A stretch of DNA of 64,000 nucleotides from the NCBI GenBank assembly GCA_037953745.1, contig JBAKBP010007145.1, positions 38,822 through 102,821 of the forward strand, read 5' to 3'. This DNA is from Lithodes maja. Lineage: Eukaryota > Arthropoda > Malacostraca > Decapoda > Lithodidae. Shown piece by piece: positions 43,597 through 55,240 of this stretch (positions within the stretch are counted from its first letter, which is position 1; each line of letters begins with the position of its first letter). The position numbers were made by a program, and so were the translations under genes. Below the pieces are notes generated by a model. The model was not told the DNA's origin. It saw only the letters and a list, made by a program, of their open reading frames with translations, and ran no database searches.

Positions 43597-45726
43597 AGCC
43601 ACTTTCACACATTCACGATGTTGGTCCCGATATACCCCGATTTGAATATCGGGACACAACGTGGTGCAATCCCCAACGTGTGTCGGGGTGTCGGGGAGCG
43701 TCGTGTTACCCGCGGTGGGGGATGTGGCAAATCGGGCTTGGCCACCAAAGGTTTGGATTTGTTCAAAAATTTCGCACGATGGACTTTTGGCGTGGTACCG
43801 TCGGGTAACGTCGGGTACAACGTGTCGATGACGTAGGTCTGGCGTGTCTGCATCCGGTATCATCGGCATCGACGTGGCGGCGTCGGGGTATAAATACTTA
43901 TAATATATTACAATAAAAGTCATGTAATCCGAATGGCAGCAGACCGACAGTGCTTCGGATTAGAAGAGTATTTGACAACACTATAAATACGCACATGATG
44001 AATAAATAAAGACCTGATATGGTATACGGTAGGCCTATACCGTATGTACCGTATATAATATTCCATAATCAACTTATATCAAACGAGTTAATAAGTTCAA
44101 ATTAAAAATCAGTGTACCGGTATGATTACCGAAACACGTGTGTGTTAATTGTCGAGTGAGTGTGTGAGCGTGTGCGTGTGTGTGTGTTATTGTTCTTGTG
44201 TGGATATATCGACCGCCACTGATACACGGTATGCAATAAATTTTATTATAATTATGCTCTATGGAATTGAATTTCATTTTACCTAATACAGTAGTGTTTA
44301 TAATAGTAAAAGCCAAAGGAAATACTAAGTGTTATTGATTAATTTAACTCAAGGTAGTGTTTGTGTGGGTGGATGGGTTTAGATAGAGGAGATTGTTCCT
44401 GTGTTTTCGACGATTCCATCCTTACACAAGCTATGTTTATATCGATCCTTTTGCACAAGATAGGTTTATATCAATACATTTTACCTTCCACAATTAGAGA
44501 AAATATGATTCATCACGAAGTGTAGCCTACCTGTGGAGATTAAACGCACTGTTATATTATAAACCATATGAGATATACCGGTACCGGTATATCGTTTTTT
44601 TATCGTTATTTTTATTTGCATAATAAATCATAACAATTGTTTCCGCTGAACATGATGGCGGTGTATAGAATTTGCTATCATCAATATTGGATTTTATAGA
44701 AATAAATCTATAACGATAGTTTTTTGTTTTTATAGAATCCCAGCCGCACCAAAATATTCGCTCTCAATTGGTTTTCACCCATAATAATTGTTTTTTTTAA
44801 TTACATTTTTTATGAACGGCAAGAGGAAAGGTTAGTATGTAAGATTTCAACAAAACAATAAATAAAAATAATATGTGGAATTTCACCGTAGGTGAAGGTT
44901 ACTGTTCAGTCCGCCCGTACTTTCCCTCCCCATCTCAGTTGGTTTTCACCCATAATAATTGTTTGTTTTATTTAAAAAAAATTATGAACGGCAAGAGGAA
45001 AGGTTATTGTATAAAATTTCAACAACAAAATAAATTAAAATAATATGTGGAATTTCACCGTAGGTGAAGGTTACTGTTCAGTCCGCCCATACTTTCCTTC
45101 CCCATTTTCACCGATAAAATATGGGACAATGAATATTCTGTAAGCAAGTGATATATTGGATTTTTCATTAGCTTTCTAATGGTACATATATGGCCTATGT
45201 ACGATCAAAACTTTTATTTTTCCTGAATATTTTTTGTCCGTCGCCGCTGTCACCCACTGATAAATATTTTCGCTTCACTTCATGGTCTATTTTCATATAA
45301 TTTAACGTTCGATACAGTTTTTAGATATTAATTTCGTATACCTGCAATTAATACAGATTGTTATTTACGAAGAACCAGCTCTCTACGACAAAAACTTGAT
45401 TTTATATAACAAAAAATCATACGGCGTCGTCCTCGTCGGGTCGGCCACGTGTCACCATCATAAGTCCATCGCCCCTCGTCGTGTTCCCCACGTGCCACGT
45501 CGGGGTACGTCGGGGTACGGTTTTGACCGGAATTTTGACCGTTACAGCATTGACGTGGCGCCGTCGTGTTGCAACCGTGGTACCATCTGGCCCGGCGTGG
45601 CTACTACGTGTCACCGTCGAGGCTTCGTCGTCAAACACGTACATCCTGTCACTGTCTCTGCCGATGTACCAATTTGTGTACCTCGGGGTACATCGGGACC
45701 AACATCGTGAATGTGTGAAAGTGGCG
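43597..45726 (+). mobile_element. Harbinger-like element, copy A
   Basis: Both ends carry inverted AGCCACTTTCACACATTC followed by ACGATGTTGGTCCCGAT, at least 35 bp, and it is flanked by TAA duplications (43594-43596 and 45727-45729). A 3-bp TWA target is typical of PIF/Harbinger. The interior repeats a unit of about 175 bp twice (near 44760-45110), each with GGTTTTCACCCATAATAATT, GAACGGCAAGAGGAAAGGTT and TTTCACCGTAGGTGAA. No transposase is encoded; the frames at both GC-rich ends are by-products of GTCGGGG-type repeats. Copy B at 52057-54776 is the same element inverted. Confidence 0.8.
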
Positions 45727-46062
45727 TAAGACAAGATATAATATTATTGTACAGCTTGCTGACCTCTTCTCATGACTAGCATTAACACAATTGGGGTCTT
45801 CACAGGTAATGGCATCCTCACTGCCAGGATCAACTGAATGAACTAGTAATCGAGAGATATGAGGAAATAATATTTTAAAACATATAATTTGAGGCACCAC
45901 TAGAATGTACATGTGTTTAGTTGAAGAGCATAGCTACACATCAAATTATATGTTTTATAATTTTACATTCATTTAAAAGGTTGTACATAGTTCCACTGTT
46001 GAACATCCATATTATCTGTTTAGTTACATTTTCAGTTGTATTATTTCTATATTTTATTAAAG

Positions 46063-46653
46063 TTATACATTGCAGTACAGTATATAATGTTGAAGGGTGT
46101 GAGATCTTGGCCTATTGCACAGCCTACAACTCCTATCCTTCTCTGCAGTATTAATGCGTAATTCCCAGTAATATTTGTAGCCTAGTCTTAACCTAGTACA
46201 TACAGAATCTTTCCACTTACTTGTAACATTCCCATAATTGAATTTAGTTTTATCTACCACCTCACTGTAATGATGCATGGTGGCACTAGGCCTGGCTATA
46301 TACTTACACTCGATATCTCTAGCTTCTTTTACTTCTTGACATTTCTTTATTTTGTGTTTTACCTGTTTCAAAGATAGGGTACATTGTACATCAATTTTGT
46401 CAGTAGCATTTTTAGCTATTATATCAACTCTTTCATTATAGGTAATCCCTGTATGTGATGGTAACCATGAGAACACAATTTTTCTCCCTTTTAATTGGAG
46501 TTGATGTACAATATTCCGGCATTGGATAACAATATTTTCGTATACTGGTGTTTTACAGTTTAGGGAGTCCAGAGCCCCTCTGCTGTCAACAAAGAAGCTT
46601 ACATCCCCTTCTCCTCCTTCGATTTTTTTAAGTCCATATAATATCGCATACAA
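46063..46653 (-). pseudogene. LINE RNase H and C-terminal zinc motif
   Basis: The 196 codons include SFFVDSRGALDSL and FSWLPSHTGITYNERVD, RNase H motifs with conserved Asp and His, and end with CRLCNRPRSHTLQHYILYC, a CCHC motif found at the end of I-type ORF2 proteins. RNase H degrades RNA in the RNA:DNA hybrid. A one-base frameshift near 46665 and a stop at 46731 separate it from the RT piece, whose last residues (YCDGSVMENGRAGCGILIRD) are the first RNase H strand. Confidence 0.85.
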
Positions 46654-46730
46654 TTCAGCCGAGTTGATGATATGTTATCGCTTAGCCTATAATTATATTC
46701 TGTTTCTCGCCACATGTTGGAATCTTGCAT

Positions 46731-48606
46731 TTAATCTCTAATTAAAATCCCACAACCTGCTCTACCATTTTCCATTACCGACCCATCACAATAAACATGT
46801 GCTACTTTACCAGTGTACTTTTTGTTTATTCTCTCTTCATAAATGTTTCTTAATTCTATTGTATCATACATGTTCTTTTTCTTTTGTAATGGCATAATAT
46901 CTAAAATTACGTCTTTCTCCTCCCATGGTGGGACAGGTTGTGAGTTTTTGTAATTAATAAAGTTGTTTATTAAATCATAATGTTGTATTTTGTTCACCAA
47001 ATGTTTCATATATCCTTTTTTGCCTTGTCTCCAGAAGGTGCGAGTATTATTCATGCAGTCCTTTATGTCTTTCAGTAGTTCGTTGCCACCTTTTAATCTT
47101 ACATGTCTAATTGCTGCTACAATATTAGTTTGTTCTACTCTATGTTTAATGCTCGGTAGCATTGTTTCAAGCTTCATTGCATCAATCATTGCATTTTTGG
47201 GGCAGTTTAAAATAATTCTCATAGCCTCGTTTTGTATTTTTTCAAGTGTATCGAACCTTCCTTCATCAAGGCAAAAAAGGACAGGACTGGCATATTCAAT
47301 GACTGACCTAATAGTACTAATGTACATATTTTTTAGTACAGGAACACCGACACCGTTACCACTCCAAGCTAAGGCTCTCAAGGGTTGCATTCGTGCCTTA
47401 CATTGTGTAGTTATATAATTCACCTCAGCTTCTTTAGCTTCTGCTGTATAACCCACATACATACCCAAGTACTTATAACTATTTACTCTTTCTATATTCA
47501 TGTTATTTATTGTTAGTTGCTTATCAGTTCTTGCTCGACATTGAAATTTTGTTTTATCTTCATTTACTATTAATCCTAGTTCCTGTGTTAACTTCACAAA
47601 TTTAGTCAGCGCCTGTTGCATTTTATCAACCGTTTTGCTTTGTAGCATAATATCGTCTGCATAAATTCTAATTTTAACCCCATCGGCTAATTTTAGACTT
47701 GCTAGTTTATTCAATAGTACATTGAACAACAATGGACTTAGTACCCCACCCTGTGGTGTTCCTAAGTCCAAACTACCTTTTTCAGACAATGCTCCTTGAT
47801 AAGAGACTTTAGCCCTTTGGCCATGTAAATAGTCTCCTATCCAATGAAGCATCCTCCCTGACACCCCCATACCTGTTAGTTCATGCAGTATAATTTCTCC
47901 GTTGGCTTTATCGAATGCACCCTTGAGATCGACAAATACCCTGCAGTAGTCAGCATCGTGTGATAGGCACTTGATGACGGCATCAGTAATTCCTTTACAT
48001 TTGATGAACCCATATAAATTATTACTTAATTTTCCTCCTATAACATATTGCAATCTTTCTAAAAGCATTCTTTCCATCATTTTGCAAAAACAATATGTTA
48101 AAGATACTGGACTAAATCCTCCTCCAGGCTTAGGGATAGGAATGATGATAGCAGTATTCCATGCTCGGGGTAATTGACCCTCTTGATAACTCATATTGAA
48201 TAGATCAAGTAGTGGACCATTATCAATGCTTGCCAAACAGTTTAATATATCATAGGTTACTCCGTCTTCCCCAGGGGCTGTACACTTCCCATGTTTAATA
48301 GCTCGAAGTAGTTCATCCTTAGTAAACATTACATCAGTGTTATCCCCTGTATTTAAAGCGTTAATAATTACTTCTCTCCTGTCCCATTCCCATTTATTTA
48401 CTGCCTCTTTGATTTCCTGAGGTATACTGTCTTTGCTTGACGCGAGTGACCATTTCTTCATTAGCTCGTTAGCGAATTTTTCAGGAGTCGGGTGTGCCAA
48501 ATTATCGATTTTCTTTCCTTTAACTTTTTTAACCTCTTTCCAAATATCACCAATATTTTTACTATTTCCGATATTATTTGTAAATTTCGTCCAATACTCC
48601 CTTCTA
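46731..48606 (-). pseudogene. LINE ORF2 reverse transcriptase
   Basis: The open frame runs from about 48606 (a TTG at 48500 is only a convenient start) for over 600 codons. RT blocks are LRAIKHGKCTAPGEDGVTYD, AIIIPIPKPG, CRVFVDLKGAFDKANGEI (motif A), LGTPQGGVLSPLLFNVLLN and RIYADDIMLQSK, with an intact YADD near 47650-47661. The usual YRPISLT reads FSPVSLT after a shortened loop, suggesting a small deletion. The end enters the RNase H domain before a stop. The upstream limit is a frameshift near 48600. Confidence 0.88.
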
Positions 48607-49073
48607 ACTTATTTTCTAGCTTCCCCGCAAATTTTTGCTGTCTCCAGCAACGTGTTTTTTCTTCGTCCTCCCTTCCATCGTTTACCCATTTTCTATGCGC
48701 GACCTTGAGCATTTTGTTCCATCCTTGGAGGACTTTATCGTGGGCATATTTATTATTGTTCGGCCGTTTTTTTTTCTTTGTCGTCTGAACATTACGGCTT
48801 AATGAGGTTTCTAAAACTTTAATCATGGCATCAAAGAAAGATTCAATTGATGTAGGATGATAATTACTGTACCATTTTTTAATATATTCAATAAAGTTTT
48901 GTATATCGTCTTTTGGAAGCCTTAGTTTTGTTCTATTGGCCCCGAAAGCTAGTTTCCTTAGTGGAATTTTAATATCAAGAGCAAAATGATCACTGAGTAG
49001 TTCAGCCTCTACTACGCAGCTTCCATCCAGCCCTTGTCCATTTAGTATAAAAGCGTAGTCGAGTCTCCCTCCC
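48607..49073 (-). pseudogene. LINE ORF2 endonuclease C-terminal part and linker
   Basis: It starts next to the piggyBac-like insertion with GRLDYAFILNGQG and ELLSDHFALDI, the conserved DY and SDH motifs of APE-type endonuclease (SDH near 48980-48996), then a Lys-rich linker (FIEYIKKWY, IKVLETSLSRN, KVLQGWNKMLKVAHRKW). The frame shifts once in a run of T (A on the minus strand) near 48765 and again near 48600. The reading frame across the insertion is continuous with the upstream part when one TTAA copy is counted. Confidence 0.75.
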
Positions 49074-49077
49074 TTAA

Positions 49078-49556
49078 CCCTTCAAACCCGGTTGGTACAC
49101 ACGTGTACCATTTTTTTTTGGCCCCAGGAACCCGGGTGGTACAACATTGTACCATTGCTTGAAAGCCTGTGAGCTTCGTGTGCGAGGCGTCGGTCCGACG
49201 CATGTAAACAACAGCCGGCTGGACCGACGCTCCGCATCTCCGGCCACAAGAAGGAGAGCGTCGCTTGTTCGTGTGTGCCTGTATGTTGTTGTTCAGTATC
49301 GAAAAGTGGTGTAAAGTGGCTGGTTTGGCCATAAAGTTATCTCCAATGAAATCATCATCACAGCTCACCCAGTTGACTTAGAGAGCTCTACTTAAGGCCA
49401 TTTTACAGGTAAATAACACAGCTACGCTTGGGGATGCGCGGGAATGCGGGAAGCAGTCTGATTAACGAATATACGGTAGCCTAGCCTAGACGTTTTTCGG
49501 CCAAAACACCCGGATTTCGAGGAATATATATATAATATATAGCCGGGGTCGGAGGG
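49078..49556. mobile_element. piggyBac-like MITE in LINE endonuclease
   Basis: A 479-bp insertion is flanked by TTAA duplications (49074-49077 and 49557-49560). Its termini are inverted: CCCTTCAAACCCGG on the left and CCCTCCGACCCCGG read from the right. Near the left end are two palindromes, GGTACACACGTGTACC (49094-49109) and GGTACAACATTGTACC (49138-49153). A minus-strand frame of 108 codons has a DDDFIGDNF stretch reminiscent of the acidic N-terminus of piggyBac transposases, but it is too short to assign. Confidence 0.8.
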
Positions 49557-49560
49557 TTAA

Positions 49561-50090
49561 TATGGGTTGCTTCTTCCGATCCTAGTAATTTAATGTCTTG
49601 GTAATCTTGTACAAATTGATAAAATCTTCTACCATTCGTATTTATTTTCCCGTCGAATTCAAATTCATTATATCTAGCGTTTAAGTCCCCAGCGACAAGA
49701 GTAACCCCATTATACTAACTATCAGGCATAGCACTGGCATGAAAACAGTTTTGTGATATATATACGTCAACGATATTAAGGGTCCCTTCTTTTAAATTAA
49801 TATAGTTTTACTGAGACTGCTTCGATCCCCTCTGATTTCATGGGCGCCTCTATTAATTCTGAGGGTATGGCATTTTTTACATATGTGGAAACTCCCCTTA
49901 TATTATCATCTGAAAATAATTGATATAGTTTATACCCATTGAGTTTTATTATACTACCATTCCTATCCCCAGTTTCCTGGAGAAGAATTACGGCAGTGTC
50001 GAACTTTGTTACATAATAATGAACATCGTGCATTCTACCACCTAAGCCATTCACGTTCCATGATATTATGTTAAGATGTTTATGATCCAT
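49561..50090 (-). pseudogene. LINE ORF2 start and endonuclease N-terminal part
   Basis: ORF2 most likely starts at ATG 50090, overlapping the ORF1 stop (50082-50080) by 11 bases in another frame. LNIISWNVNGLGG and VILLQETGDRNG hold the Asn and Glu of the APE catalytic pocket; VAGDLNARYNEF follows near 49660-49700. Stops occur at 49799-49797 and near 49716. The coding sequence then meets the piggyBac-like insertion. Confidence 0.8.
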
Positions 50091-50847
50091 TATGGTGATT
50101 AATGTCCATTGATCCAACAATCAGCTCTTCCACATATTTAGTAAACTTATCTAAGCATGCTTGGATTTCTGTCCACCCCTCTACCACTTTTTCTTTTATT
50201 TCTTCATTATTGCCGTGTTTTGCAAGAATTTGTCCTACGCTGCTTAGCCCATTCTCCATAAATTTATGTTGTTTCAATTTCACTTCTTTCCCTTTTATAT
50301 TTACTTCACAAGTTATTCCGTTTTCTGTAGTTACCTTACTGTCCTGGGTTTTGGTTTCCTCCATTTTCTGATTTCCGGTGTTATTATGTTTTTCTGGACT
50401 TAGGATTTCCACTTCACTTTCTCCCACTTTGTTGTCACCATTTACTGTTTTGATTTCCACTTCACTTTCTTCCACTTTGTTGTCGCCATTTACTGTTTTT
50501 CTTGTAATTTGATTTACTGTTTTTTCTAGGTTTTCTATTCTATTTCCCAACTCACGGATAAACTTTAACATTTCCTTTGTTTCCTGCCACCTGGCCTCCT
50601 CTAAGTGGTTAAATTGGCTCACCTGTGTGGCGTTGGTACTGCTACTCTGGCTGGCTGGTGAGGGGTCTCGGTCGTCAGCTGTTGGTACCCCTGGTCTTCT
50701 CCTTTCATGGTCCCTACCACTTGACCCTTGTGTTTGAGGAAGCTGTTTGGGTATTGCCCCTGTCTTTGGGTCAGAACGTCTTCCTCTAATCCATGGGTTT
50801 TCGTGATCAGGTGGCGGCGGTGGTTGATGGTAGCGTGTATGGGATAT
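50080..50847 (-). pseudogene. LINE ORF1, C-terminal part
   Basis: The frame is open from the insertion border to the stop at 50080. It begins with a Pro run, ENPWIRGRRSD, then a Ser/Gln-rich linker, a coiled-coil-like segment (MLKFIRELGNRIENLEKTVN) and a tandem duplication of a 16-residue unit (KTVNGDNKVEESEVEI and a near copy). The last part is acidic/amphipathic. It follows on in frame from the knuckle-bearing part at 56.48 kb once the insertion is discounted. Confidence 0.75.
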
Positions 50848-51894
50848 GTCACGGCCAAGGGGAGGTGTGGTGGAGTGGTCTTGCCACTGGCCTGGTAATC
50901 CAAAGGTCCCGGGTTCAAATCCCGATGTATCAATGGGAAGATATTATTGGGATGGAATTTGTGCTGTACCTAGTATCAGTGCATTACCACAAGCCCACCG
51001 AAACGTCAATAAAATACCCTCATTGTTCCCTGATTAAATAGCACTGTATGAATATTCCCATATTCAAAATATGCTATAGGGGTGCAATGCCTGATGAGTT
51101 ATCTGCTCAACAGGTGGCGTTGTGTGTGTGTAAGTGTGAGAGTCCGAGTATAGGGGGTGAGACAGTGAAGCACGGGAACGAGGTGGCTTCAGAGATGGGG
51201 TGGTTTCGGGCCATGAGTGAGCACCATGCCTCATGTGAAGGCAAAATGGCAGGTGCTCGTTGTACTCTACGTGCTTCACATGTCTCACTCCCTAGACTGG
51301 AACAAGACCTCACAGGCTTCACTGTACATTGTAAAGCGGTGAATGTTAATGCCCCTTTCCCACTGGTGAGACAAGTCACGATTTTCGTTGCCGAAACCAA
51401 TAAATTGGCACATTCGTGACATGTCTCAACGCCTCTCATGAAAAATCGTTTGACTCTCAAGGCCTCTCAGGCCTTGCAAGGGCCCTCGCGGGTCGTCGCA
51501 TAATGTTCGCACAGTTCAAAATTTTGGACGAGGACTCACGATGATTGGTTACCCTCGCAAGCATCGTCGAGCATCGCCGAAGGGTTTCTGCGATCATCTG
51601 CGACATCGGCGAGACATCGCGGAGTTTGTCGCACGTAGAAAACGTTGAAATGTTCCAAAACGTCGCACGACGGATCGCCGATGCTCTCGGATGTTCCGAG
51701 AACATCGACGATCGTCGGCGATTTCCTCGTCGATTAGTCGTCGACGTACGAACGAATACTCGCCGAGAGTATACCCGCCAGGGGTATGCTCCGCATGAGG
51801 CATGCGAAGGGCCTTGCGACATCGCGGAATGCTCAAGACACACCTGCCGAGGCCAAAGAGCAACTTCGGAGAGGTGGGTAACAAAAAATTATTA

Positions 51895-52056
51895 GGCCTA
51901 TAGTGAGATATCTTTCACCTACGGTGAAATTTCACATATTGTTATATTTGTTGTTGTTGTTGATGAAATCTTATAGAATAACCTTTCCTCTTGCCGTTCA
52001 TGAAAACAAAACAATATAAAAAACAATTATTATGGGTGAAAACCGACTGAGAGTTA
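51895..52056 (-). repeat. Repeat unit flanking copy B, left
   Basis: One unit of the family that also makes up the Harbinger-like interior: TTTCACCTACGGTGAAA, ATCTTATAGAATAACC, TTTCCTCTTGCCGTTCATGA and TTATTATGGGTGAAAACC. It stops at the TTA duplication bordering copy B. Confidence 0.65.
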
Positions 52057-54776
52057 AGCCACTTTCACACATTCACGATGTTGGTCCCGATGTGCCAAGA
52101 GGTACACAAATTGGCACATCGGCAGAGACAGTGACAGGATGTACGCGTTTGACGACGAAGCCTCGACGGACGAAACCTCGACGGTGACACGTCGTAGCCA
52201 CGTCGTAGCCACGCCAAGCCAGGTGGTACCACGGTTGCAACACGACGGCGCCACGTCAATGCTGTAACGGTCAAAATTCCGGTCAAAACCGTACCCCGAC
52301 GTACCCCGACGTGGCACGTGGGGAACACGACGAGGGGCGATGGACTTATGATGGTGACACGTGGCCAACCCGACGAGGACGACGCCACAACGTCAGGCAG
52401 CCTGACAGATATCATCAATACATATGGTGTTAAAGGTATTTCGTTCAACGGTCAAGTTTAAGGTAAGATAAGGTCGAATTATTTCTTTGTAAGGTATAGG
52501 CGTATGATTTTTTTTATATAAAATCAAGTTTTTGTCTTAGAGAGCTGGTTCTTCGTAAATAACAATCTGTATTCATTGCCGGTATACGAAATTAATATCT
52601 AAAAACTGTGTCGAACGTTAAATTATATGAAAATAGACTATGAAGTGAAGCGAAAATATTTACCAGTGGGTGACAGTGTCGACGGACAAAAAATATTCAG
52701 GAAAAATAAAAGTTTTGATCGTACATTGGCCATATATGTACCATTAGAAAGCTAATGAAAAGTCCAATATATTACTTGCTTACAGAATATTCATTGTCCC
52801 ATATTTTATCGGTGAAAATGGGGAGGGCAAGTATGGGCGGACTGAACAGTAACCTTCACCTACGGTGAAATTCCACATATTATTATTTTAATTTATTTTG
52901 TTGTTGAAATCTTATATAATAACCTTTCCTCTTGCCGTTCATAATTGTTTTTAAATAAAACAAACAATTATTATGGGTGAAAACCAACTGAGATGGGGAG
53001 GGAAAGTACGGACGGACTGAACAGTAACCTTCACCTACGGTGAAATTCCCCATATTATTATTTTTATTTATGTTTTGTTGAAATTTTATATACTAACCTT
53101 TCCTCTTGCCGTTCATAAAAAAATGAAATTTAAAAAAAAAAACAATTATTATGGGTGAAAACCAATTGAGAGCGAATATTTTGGTGCGGCTGGGATTCTA
53201 TAAAAAACAAAAAACTATCGTTATAGATTTATTTCTATAAAATCCAATATTGATGATAGCAAATTCTAAACACCGCCATCATGTTCAGCGGAAAAAATTG
53301 TTGTGATTTGTTATGCAAATAAAAATAACGATAAAAAAACGATATACCGGTACCGGTATATCTCATATGGTTTATAATATAACAGTGCGTTTAATCTCCA
53401 CAGGTAGGCTACACTTCGTGATGAATCATATGTTCTCTAATTGTGGAAGGTAACATGTATTGATATAAACCTATCTTGTGCAAAAGGATCGATATAAACA
53501 TAGCTTGTGTAAGGATGGAATAGTCGAAAACACAGGAACAATCTCCTCTATCTAAACCCATCCACCCACACAAACACTACCTTGTGTTAAATTAATCAAT
53601 AACACTTAGTATTTCCTTTGGCTTTTACTATTATAAACACTACTGTATTAGGTAAAATGAAATTCAATTCCATAGAGCATAATTATAATAACATTTATTG
53701 CATACCGTGCATCAGTGGCGGTCGATATAGCCACACAAGAACAATAACACACACACACACACGCACGCACACACACTCACTCGACAATTAACACACACGT
53801 GTTTCGGTAATCATACCGGTACACTGATTTTTAATTTGAACTTATTAACTCGTTTGATATAAGTTGATTATGGAATATTATATACGGTATTATTATACGG
53901 TATAGGCCTATACCATATCAGGTCTTTATTTATTCATCATGTGCGTATTTATAGTGTTGGCAGAATACTCCACTAATCCGAAGCACTGTCGGTCTGCTGC
54001 CATTCGGATTACATGACTAACTTGTATTGTTGTTGTTGTTGTTGTTGTTCCCCAAGCTGCCTGGCCGAACAGCCCCAAGGCCCCGAGTAAGGCCAAGGCC
54101 ATAAACGAGCGACCCCACAGAACCCTCCCTGCCGACCACAATAAAGCCTGGGTGACCGAAGCCACTCCATGGCGGGGGGCTGAGAGGGTGCGTAAACGCC
54201 CGGGAAACCAAAGCCCCACCCAGGGCCCTGTGCCCCTCAGCAATTATGAAGAGAAAGTTGAGGGGCAAAGGAATAATGTGACGCTTTAGCTTCCAATCTT
54301 GGTAGATTGGGAGGTCAATCCACGGAAGAGACGCCGTCACTCGAGATCTAGAAAAATATAAGTAAAAGGAACAGTCAGAGTAAGCTATGGGTACGGCAGA
54401 GATCGCTCAGGTCTCACTCTGATAGACCAGCCCATCACCAGTCTTGTATTGTACTTGTATTGTAATATATTATAACTATTTATACCCCGACGCCGCCACG
54501 TCGATGCCGATGATACCGGATGCAGACACGCGAGACCCACGTCATCGACACGTTGTACCCAACGTTATCCGATGGTACCACGCCAAAAGTCCATCGTGCG
54601 AAATTTTTTAACAAATCCAAACCTTTGGTGGCCAAGCCCGATTTGCCACGTCCCCACCGCGGGTAACACGACGCTCCCCGACGACCCCGACACACGTTGG
54701 GGATTGCACCACGTTGTGTCCCGATATTCAAACCGGGGTACATCGAGACCTACATCGTGAATGTGTGAAAGTGGCT
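52057..54776 (-). mobile_element. Harbinger-like element, copy B
   Basis: It is the inverted counterpart of copy A, with the same AGCCACTTTCACACATTC termini and TTA duplications at 52054-52056 and 54777-54779. Interior landmarks match in reverse order: the palindrome ATACCGGTACCGGTAT (53343-53358, and 44575-44590 in A), CGACAATTAACACACACGTG, CCGCCATCATGTTCAGCGG and the 175-bp units. It carries a 423-bp SINE at 54030-54452 absent from copy A. No transposase frame. Confidence 0.8.
54030..54452 (-). mobile_element. (AAC)n-tailed SINE-like insertion
   Basis: The insertion is flanked by ACTTGTATTG at 54020-54029 and 54453-54462, and copy A lacks it. On the minus strand it ends in about seven AAC repeats (54030-54050). 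The body is GC-rich, unlike its AT-rich host. Two overlapping minus-strand frames (about 105 codons each) are open but unlike any known protein. I saw no convincing pol III boxes, so it may be a SINE of another type or a truncated LINE tail. Confidence 0.7.
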
Positions 54777-54779
54777 TTA

Positions 54780-55240
54780 GGGCAAATACCGGCGGACTGA
54801 TGATATGCCTTCTCCTACGGTGAAATTCCACATATTGTTATTTTTGTTGTTGTTGTTGATGAAATCTTATAGAATAACCTTTCCTCTTGCCGTTCATGAA
54901 AACAATACAATATAAAAAACAAATATTATGGGTGAAAACCCACTGAGAGTTAGGGTAAATACGGGCGGACTGATGATGTGTCTTCACCTACGGTGAAATT
55001 CCACATATTGATATTTTTGTTGTTGTTGATGAAATCTTATAGAATAACCTTTCCTCTTGCCGTTCATGAAAACAAACAAATATAGAAAGCACTAACTTAT
55101 TATTGGTGAAAACAGACAGAGTTAATATTTTGCTGGGGAATGGATTCTATAAGAGCGAAAAACTATCGTTATAGATTTATTTCTATAAAATCCAATAATG
55201 ATAATAGAATAATCTAACCACCGCCATCATGTTCAGCGGA
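54780..55240 (-). repeat. Repeat units flanking copy B, right
   Basis: Two further units (from about 54785 and 54955) with TTCACCTACGGTGAAATTCCA and CTTTCCTCTTGCCGTTCATGA, followed by AACTATCGTTATAGATTTAT and CCGCCATCATGTTCAGCGG. These blocks also lie inside copy B (53166-53290), so copy B is inserted in an older relative. Confidence 0.65.

Noticed and set aside
45396..45734. Overlapping 80-105 codon frames at the Harbinger-like ends (also at 43.55-43.92, 52.05-52.45 and 54.48-54.83 kb)
   Set aside because: They occur on both strands and in several frames of GC-rich terminal repeats, with no protein motifs.
51048..51419. 123-codon plus-strand frame
   Set aside because: It crosses the border between the SINE body and the TIR element, so it cannot be a native gene.
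51457..51895. Arg/Ser-rich frames on both strands
   Set aside because: They come from the CGCCGA-rich subterminal region of the TIR element.
53926..54340. Two overlapping 105-107 codon frames
   Set aside because: They lie in the (AAC)n-tailed insert and end in Asn/Thr runs from its tail; no similarity recognised.
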